Assembly (NCBI RefSeq): GCF_000340215.1
Contig: NW_006921541.1
Coordinates: forward strand, 1-41,033
DNA from: Pseudocercospora fijiensis CIRAD86
Taxonomy: Eukaryota; Ascomycota; Dothideomycetes; Mycosphaerellales; Mycosphaerellaceae
Reading direction: 5' to 3'
Length of the DNA stretch: 41,033 nucleotides
Program-made: the position numbers and the translations under genes
Notes under the pieces: model-generated
Database searches by the model: none
The model's input: the letters and a program-made list of their open reading frames with translations, nothing else
What the model was told of the DNA's origin: nothing
Shown: in pieces, positions 34,631-41,033 of the stretch
Numbering within the stretch: position 1 is the stretch's first letter
Layout of the letters: the number at the start of each line of letters is the position of its first letter

Positions 34631-35019
34631 GACCCCGTAGTAGTTCGGTTTACAAACTATAGAACGTATATAGTTTGGTTTCTTAGCGGTACCCCTCCGG
34701 TTTAGTTCCGGTTTGGTTTTTTACCCCGCTAGTCTAAGCTAGTTTCCGAGAAAATCCGACTAAACTACGACGATATACGACGATATACGACGACCTCGGA
34801 TTTAGTCCCGGACGCGATAGGGGCCCTATATTGTATACGCTACACGATTGCATCTATGTTTCGGGCTATTTAGACGTGTTTTAGGATAGGTTTTTGTCCG
34901 TAGCCGGCACGTAGCCGGCAAACCGGTCCGTGTACCGGTTGCTTAGTAAACTAAACCAAACTAAACTAGAATTTCGGCTTAGCAAACTAAACCAACCTAA
35001 CCCGGACTACTACGGGGTC
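34631..35019. mobile_element. 389-bp MITE inside the minisatellite
   Basis: The terminal inverted repeats match at 17 of 18 bases (left gaccccgtagtagttcgg, right end complement gaccccgtagtagtccgg). TA lies on both sides (34629-34630, 35020-35021), and the array resumes with ccgaatat on both sides. There is no coding capacity. The interior holds gtttggttt/aaccaaac motifs near both ends. It keeps many CA and TG (ttgcatctatgtttc, ggcacgtagccggcaaacc), in strong contrast to its flanks. This is consistent with a non-autonomous Tc1/mariner-type element that arrived after RIP or escaped it by being short or single-copy. Confidence 0.75.
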
Positions 35020-35021
35020 TA

Positions 35022-35270
35022 CCGAATATAATAGCGAGTAATATCTCGAATACGATAGCGAGCGATATCTCGAATATAATAGCGAGCGATATCTCGAATA
35101 TAATATCTCGGATATAATATCTCGAATACGATAGCGGATATCTTAAACGCTTAATCTTAAAGGCGATAGCGAGCTATATCTTAAACGCGATATCTCGCTA
35201 TATCTCGAACGCGACGTCTCGTAAGCGATAGCGAGCTATATCTCGAACGCGAGCCGTATACTAAACGTAT
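35022..35270. repeat. Minisatellite block, right part
   Basis: Continuation of the cgatagcgag / gatatctcgaa units seen left of the MITE, ending near ctaaacgtattcgcg. The shared units on both sides show that the MITE split one array. Confidence 0.7.
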
Positions 35271-35283
35271 TCGCGTATAGCTA

Positions 35284-35530
35284 TAGACAATTTTTAACTA
35301 ACTAGCTATTATATATATATGTTTTTTATAATAGATACTTTAATACTATATTAGTAGAGAGAGAAACTTTTAGTATATATCTAAACTTTCGCTAATATAG
35401 ATAATTTTTAATACCTACCTACTAAGTATTAGGTATATATATTTTTTAAGATAGATACTTTAATACTACGTTAGTATAGGAAGAGACTTTAGGTATATAC
35501 CTAAACTTTTATTACTATAGACGCATTTCC
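35284..35530. repeat. 120-bp direct repeat with P2 hairpins
   Basis: Two units, with atagatactttaatacta at 35331 and 35451. Each contains a P2 hairpin (35366-35390 degenerate, 35487-35507 clean) and an attttttaa tract. A third unit begins near 35518. It lies just beyond the 3' end of the third SNF2-like gene, whose introns hold the same hairpin. Confidence 0.7.
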
Positions 35531-36538
35531 GCCCTAAGCTACTAACTAGTAGATATATATATATATAATATAGGAGAGGAGAGATATCTACTACTATAAA
35601 CTAGCTTTAACTATATTACCGATAACTATATTACTAAATGCCCTACTACTTATTAAATAGATTCTTACCTTACTTCTAGTAAGTACCGCCTAATAAATCT
35701 TATAAGTAATCGTACGCCCGGACTCGCTCCTATCTACTTAACCGATTAAATCTATCTACGAACGCTATCTCGCTAACTACCTAGATACTATTAGATACGA
35801 AAGGCGAACTAGATAGGTTTAAGATAACGAACTTATTACGTAGAGCCTTAGTATTTAAGATAGTAGTAGCGATCTCTATAGTAGTCGGCTCTAGAGGTCT
35901 AAATAAGGGAGTAGATAGTATATCTAAGCGATCGGAGAGGTCGCTATTAGATAAAGGAGTATATAGTAGATTATCGTTAACTATAGCTAGTAGTAGGACG
36001 GGAGAGGAGGGATATAGTAGATCGCCGTTTACTATATCTAGAGATAGAGGCAGTAGAGGAGGCGATAGAGATAGTAGAGGACTATCTAGCGGCGATAGTA
36101 ATATATAAGCTTTCTTCTACGCTACGGCTACCTTCTCCGCCTAGCGCTCCTTAAATACTATTAGTTAATCCTCGTAGTCCTCCTACTCTCTAATAAGGCT
36201 CTAAAGCTCGCGTAGAGACTTTCGAACCTTAGCGCGGGCTAGGTCGGTCGGCTTTATAGCGTTTAGGTTCTAGTTTACTATAGTAACTAATTCGTACTAC
36301 TTACTATTAATAATACTATTCTTAATCTCCTCGCCGAGGGATAATAGGTTAGGCTTCTAAGGGGGCTACTCTTCGTCCTCTTCTAGAGAAGGGATAGTTT
36401 ATATTAGGGAGAACGGAGGTCTATCTTATCGGAGCTATAGAGGGACTACTATACTCTCCTTCTCTATAATATAGGTAAGGCTATTAATAATATAGTTAGA
36501 TAGCGAGTCGATCTAGTTATAGAACTAGGATACGATAT

Positions 36539-36647
36539 CTATAATCGTTATTAGTATTAACTTAGAAACATTTAGAAGAAACTTTAGGTATATACCTAAA
36601 GTATATAATAATAGGTATATACCTAAAGTTTAAATAGGAGAATATAC
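36539..36647 (-). other. Inferred intron with a P2 hairpin pair
   Basis: 109 bp, GTATAT at 36647, actaat branch-like sequence and GATTATAG at the 3' end. P2 hairpins lie at 36580-36602 (perfect, CTTTAGGTATATACCTAAAG) and 36612-36631. Confidence 0.65.
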
Positions 36648-37756
36648 CGGTTCTACTTAAGTACGCTAGCCTTACGGTATCTCTATATATAAGCTAGTCG
36701 GCGTAATACTATACGATATTATTAACCTTATCTTATTAGATAGTTAGTAGCCTAGTCTTATACTAGAGGTACTAGCGGTTCTCGACGTACTTAGCGACTA
36801 GCTTAACCTCGAGCTTATCTACTTAATCGGGAGGTAGGTCCTTATTAGCGAGCTAGTCGTCGCCTTCTCTTTTCCTATCCTAGATCTATCCGATAACCTT
36901 ACGAGTAACCGTACTACTATATACTAAACGGAATAGCGTCTTATTCGGTAACGTATTCTTTCTAGTAGGATCTATAATATTAGCCTATACGGAGTTAGTA
37001 CGAGGGGAGCGTACGCTATATATAGTACGTAGTAGGGCGTCGGCTATAACCGTATAGATATACGTCTCGATAGACTCTCGAACGAGGCCGGTCGGCTCCT
37101 CCGCGGCGTTATTTTCGCGTTATTTAGTATAGTTATTTTAGAATAAGTAGTCTCGTATAATAACCTCTATATCTTCTAGGCTAAGGGTATAGATAGAGCG
37201 AATCTACTTAAGGAACCGCACTTCGTACTTATACTATAAGGCCTAATCGATAGTTTCGTCGATATTTAAGATATAGACCGTTATATCGTATTCTTAGCCT
37301 ATATAGTAAAGTCGACCGCTAGCTTAGTACTTAATATAGAACGAAACAGCGTCGAGTATAACTATAAAGAAAGCTACCTTCTAGTAGTTAGCGGACTCGG
37401 CTCCTATACGCGAAGAGATAATTATAATATAAACGCTAGGGTCGTTTAAGAAGGCGCGCTCGGCTAGGATACGGCTACGATTACTAATACTAGCGCGGAT
37501 TATAATATATAGGATCTAGAGTAGGCCGCAAATAGCCTCGATAATTAGGAGCGAGATAGGTTCGTAGGTCTAGACTACGAGCTTTAGTAACTCGATAAGT
37601 ACGATATTTTAGACGATCTCTAAGAAAGTATAATACTTCGGGGATATATAGTAGAGGAAGTTAAGGTAGCTAAATCGATCCGAGGGCGGTAGTATCTAGA
37701 GGTCGCCCTTAAGGGATATATAAAGGTACGTAAAAGGGTCGATAGACCTATTAGTC

Positions 37757-37878
37757 CTATAATAAAAGGTTAGTAATATCTAAAATATAGAAACTTTAAG
37801 TATATACCTAAATCGTAGCTAAAAAAGATATATACCTAAAGTTTTAGAAAACTTATAATAAGTTAATAAGCTTAGTAC
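37757..37878 (-). other. Inferred intron with a P2 hairpin pair
   Basis: 122 bp, GTACTA at 37878, actaac branch site and TTATTATAG at the 3' end, separating the two SNF2 lobes. P2 hairpins lie at 37793-37812 and 37829-37845, both slightly decayed. Confidence 0.65.
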
Positions 37879-39403
37879 TCGTATCTAAGCGGCGCCTTAG
37901 TATAACCGAGCTAATAGGGTTATTAGAGGTTAGTATAAGCTAACGGCGTAGGCTAGTACTATAACCGGTCTTATCGTCTTCGTTTATAGTATATAAACGC
38001 TTACTATCTACCGTATTAGTAAACTACCTATAGGCTCTATTATAGATCGTATAGCTAGTATCGTCTATATAAATCTCGATATTATAGAAGTATATAGATA
38101 GGATATTAGTACCGATACGATAGTCGACGCTATTCGCGACGATCGTTTAGCCTTTAATATAGCGGATTTAGACTAGACTTAGAAGTAGTAGTATTACGAA
38201 GCCGATATTTATTATACTATCTATCGCCTTATAGATCGCTTTAGGATAGAGCGCGGCTAGGTAGTACTAGTTAAGTAGGAGATCCGGGTAGCCTATAAGC
38301 CTATACGGGGTATCTAGAATCTTACTCTAGTTACGGTCGTAGAGTATCTCGAACTTATAAGATAGACGTCTATATTTATCGACGTCTATACCGTTCTTCT
38401 TAAGGTTAGAACCTAAATCTAGGAGGTTCTTAACTTAGCGCTAACTAAAGCGGATAATCGACGCTATATTATATATATAGTTACAAATAACTATAGTAGT
38501 AATAATAGCTATACTATTCTACGGTCGTAACTTATATAATACGTCGGTCTAATTAGCCTTAGGGTTACCTACCGTATAATCCTCGTCGGCCGCGATAAGA
38601 GAGAAGGAGTCCTCGGAGATAAGTAGAATATTTAATATTATAAGGTCCGCCTACTAGAGGTTAGTAAGCGTAGTACCTCTATCCTCGTCGTCTAAGATAT
38701 TACCCGCGAGGCCGTCGACGTCCTCGTTATCTTCGTTAATAGCTATAGTTCGCTTCTTAGAGACCCTAACGGTCGATCCGACCTCGAGGATCTATCTAGA
38801 TAGTACTTAGTAGGTAGTAAGTACTAGATTGCGCGATATCTATTCGTTATCGCTATTCTAGGTAGCTAACTAACTCTTTAGAGCCTCGAGGTTCGTAGGG
38901 ATAGGTATAGACTTAGTAAACTAATTATCTCGCTAATTCTTCCTAATACCGAGTAAATAGAACGTATATATATAGATATGCTTAGAACGGTTACTATCTA
39001 GATCGTAGAAGTATATACCGGTATTAGTAAGCTAAGTAGTAAGACTATTTAGTAGGTAGACGATAATCGGTAGGCGGTACTTAGGGCGTAGACTAAGCTC
39101 CGCTCTAGCCCTATTTATAGAGGTATTACGATTAAATGCCTCGTCGCTAGCTTATATCTTCTCGATAATATTACGCTTCTTAGGTATTTAGTCGAGGGGG
39201 AACTAGTCGGGATAGTCTACTAGGTACTTCGTAGTAGCCTTAGTTATTACGACGCTTATATAGGAACAAACTTTATCTAAATAAGAAAAGTTAGTAAAGG
39301 TTTCGTTAGTAGTAAAGGACGGAAACCAATACTACTACTACTACTAGTAGTAATAGTATAGGCTACCGAGGGTAACATAACCTATAGCAATACGGATAGC
39401 TAT

Positions 39404-39793
39404 GTTTAGTAAGATAGGATAACGAGACTGTCGCTTAGGCTAATAACTAGAGCCCTACAATATAGGTATTGTAGAAGTGTAACATAAACAATGTGCTATA
39501 CGAGGTTAGTGCTCTATCTATAATACGGAAGGAGGCCTCTTATATAGGCTTAAAACTTAGCCTAGGTATATAGGGCCGGTTACTAGCTAATATCCCTCCC
39601 TTTCTTCGTATCTAACTAGACACGCTTTACATTGCGCGCTTAAAACAAACAAACAGTTATATAGGGCACCTTAGGCATCTTAGCTAAGGCTATTTTTTAG
39701 AAACTCCGTAATAACACCCTTAGGATAGTATTGTTCCTAGATTCTATTAATATACAAAAACAACTTCCTAAGTATCTAATCTACTACGCTAAC
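39404..39793. other. Intergenic, lightly mutated
   Basis: CA and TG reappear (cacgctttacattgcgcgc, aaacaaacaaacagtta). No coding frame seen. It probably holds the promoter of the third SNF2-like gene and the 3' end of the next gene. Confidence 0.4.
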
Positions 39794-41033
39794 TTACTAC
39801 TGCTTTAATGTACCGTAATCCTTACTAGTAATAACCTTATCTGCTAGTCGGCTCTCGAAATCTCCTCCGTATACGTTAAAGCTATTAGCACCGAAGTACT
39901 ATCTCTCGTAGAAAGCTTAATTAACGAGGAGGTTAGTAGCCTTTTCCGTCGTAGCATTCTCCTAATTATATAGATATTCCTTAAGTCCCTCGTTATTAAG
40001 CTAGAGGATCTGTTTAACTTCGTTCTAAACAACGTAACTTAACTAAGGAATCCTACTAACTAGAGCGTCGGAGATGTAGCCGAGGCCTTCGACTAAGATC
40101 GCCGTAGGGAAAGCGAATAGTACGAAGGAGTTAGAGGCCGGGAGGGCGGTTAGATTGCGGTACGCTTTAGCAACCTAGGAGACTGTTAAGTTCTCGTAAC
40201 CCTTAACCTTAGTGCTATTAATAACGCGAGAGTAGCCTAGGTTAATTAATATACGGTTGCTCTTAGTCTTTAGATTACTATATAGTAGGTATAGTATCTA
40301 AACAGAGACCTCGCACTCCTTTAGAGGGTTAAGGATCTACTCCGCTTTACGCCCCTTACTATTAGGCTAACTATCGAATATGCGGTCGAGGTCGTCGCTA
40401 GTAAGGTACTTATTAGTAAGCTTACCGATCTTACTTAGCGGGACTAGGCTACGAGCCTTAAGCTTCTTAACCTAGTTCGTAAAGACCTCGGGCTAATATA
40501 TGCCTTCGATAATAGTAGAGTAGCTAGTCTTATCCTTAGACATAAGACAGACCTTAATACGTAGGTAACTAGCACCCTCGCTAGCTACGAGCTTAACTAT
40601 ATCTTGTCCGAGACGAGCAGACTCCTTAGAAGGACAGTTTTCGTAAGTACCGCTAACCTTAAAGAACTTAGTAGGCTTAGGGACGGAGATAAGCTCGTAT
40701 ACGTAATTAGGTCGAAGGGCGATAGCTAAGAGCTATAGGGCAGGATACTAGCGGACGATTTAGTTGCTTATACTATAAGTTTAAAGGGTATTACGGCCTT
40801 CTTGCTTAGACTTAGGCATATTACGCATATACTAAAGGTATATCTTAAACTCTTTCTATATTAGGTCGATAAGAAAAGGAAGATATACTCTACGAGGCTC
40901 TTATAACTAACTAAAGACTTAAGGGAAGATAGTATTGCTAGTCTAGCGAAAGCGATCGAAGGAGGTGCCTTAGCTAAGAATACCGGTAACGAACTTGCTC
41001 TAGCGATCCGTTAGCGTAAGGGCGCGAGTAATA
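39794..41033 (-). pseudogene. Unknown gene, partly RIP-mutated, 5' end outside window
   Basis: One minus-strand frame runs from the window edge to TAA at 39794-39796, about 413 codons. Upstream part: SKFVTGILS, EPRRVYLPFLIDLI, MRNMPKSKQEGRNTL (two in-frame ATG, at 40828 and 40819, possible internal Met). Then LRPNYVYELISVPKPTKFFK, VSGTYENCPSKESARLG, SYLRIKVCLMSKDKTSYSTI, LVPLSKIGKLTNKYLTSDDL and ALPASNSFVLFAFPTAILVE. Stops remain at former Gln/Trp codons, but Met, Cys and Gln codons survive more often than elsewhere, so RIP is weaker. A 62-residue open frame at 39844-40032 is a shifted frame of the same DNA. Family not recognised. Confidence 0.55.

Larger units (their letters stand above)
35670..39403 (-). 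pseudogene. RIP-inactivated SNF2-like gene, copy 3 (divergent)
   Basis: Start inferred at ATA 39403 (frame AIRIAIGYVTLGSLYYYY), then a run of five TAG codons where CAG repeats once encoded poly-Gln, then YWFPSFTTNETFTNFSYLDK. The middle reads RRLSYKFEILYDRN, IGYPDLLLN, IYFYNIEIYIDDTSYTIYNR and INEDDKTGYSTSLRR, typical of the linker between SNF2 lobes. After an intron, the second lobe has RASISNRSRILAERAFLNDP, SVYIIIISSRIGAESANY and the motif VI region ASGRLYYIG*EYDITVYILN at about 37290-37330. A C-terminal tail with SPLDSPLLSLSPPLLPLS follows, ending at TAA near 35670. No Walker A was found in the first lobe, so it may have been divergent before RIP. Its introns carry P2, not P1, hairpins. 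SNF2 assignment rests on the second lobe. Confidence 0.6.

Noticed and set aside
39844..40032. 62-residue minus-strand open frame
   Set aside because: A shifted frame of the 39.8-41.0 kb gene; the other frame continues protein-like for over 400 codons on both sides.
1..41033. LTR or LINE retrotransposon, rRNA or tRNA genes
   Set aside because: No reverse transcriptase (YxDD), integrase, long terminal repeats, or recognisable RNA gene could be read; severe RIP could hide a tRNA.

Overview
The window looks like nuclear DNA of a filamentous ascomycete (Pezizomycotina) that has been saturated by repeat-induced point mutation (RIP). CA and TG are almost absent, TA is everywhere, and CG is kept; bases 8581-8640, for example, hold ten TA, one TG and no CA. 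As a result ATG has become ATA, CAG/CAA/TGG codons have become stops, and almost no open frame survives. Most genes can still be followed, because one frame runs for hundreds of codons interrupted only by TAG/TAA at former Gln/Trp positions. Tyr stands for many lost His/Cys residues. All coding calls below are therefore RIP-inactivated pseudogenes, and their starts are inferred (usually an ATA).

Layout. 1-1080: A-run and an 18-unit tandem array of a 48-bp unit. 1290-2725: unknown gene (-). 3321-3910: 95-bp tandem array. 4092-10596 and 12181-16560: two large paralogous SNF2-type ATPases (-). 17.4-21.1 kb: three smaller unknown genes (-). 21.4-22.6 kb and 23.8-27.8 kb: two unknown genes (+). 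28.2-31.9 kb: an OrsD/DUF3505-like zinc-finger gene and an adjacent unknown gene (-). 32.4-35.3 kb: a non-coding block with two MITE-like insertions, a hexamer array with telomere-like units, an evenly spaced CCGWCGG cluster and minisatellites. 35.7-39.4 kb: a third SNF2-like gene (-). 39.8-41.0 kb: a less mutated unknown gene cut by the window end.

Three patterns stand out. First, the introns of these genes carry short hairpins. One family, P1, has a core of the type TTTGCTAG/CTAGCAAA and is found only left of about 30.7 kb, usually as two hairpins about 36-48 bp apart per intron. A second, unrelated family, P2 (CTTTAGGTATATACCTAAAG), is found only at 35.3-37.9 kb. The 48-bp and 95-bp tandem arrays are built from P1-like units, linking minisatellite and intron content; this resembles introner-like elements. 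Second, four minus-strand genes (both left SNF2 genes and two small genes) share a roughly 330-380-bp upstream cassette at about the same distance from the inferred start, suggesting common control or a repeat that carries a promoter. Third, the two MITE-like insertions in the 32-35 kb block keep their CA/TG dinucleotides, so they arrived after RIP or were too short for it.

No tRNA, rRNA, CRISPR array, reverse transcriptase or tyrosine recombinase was recognised.
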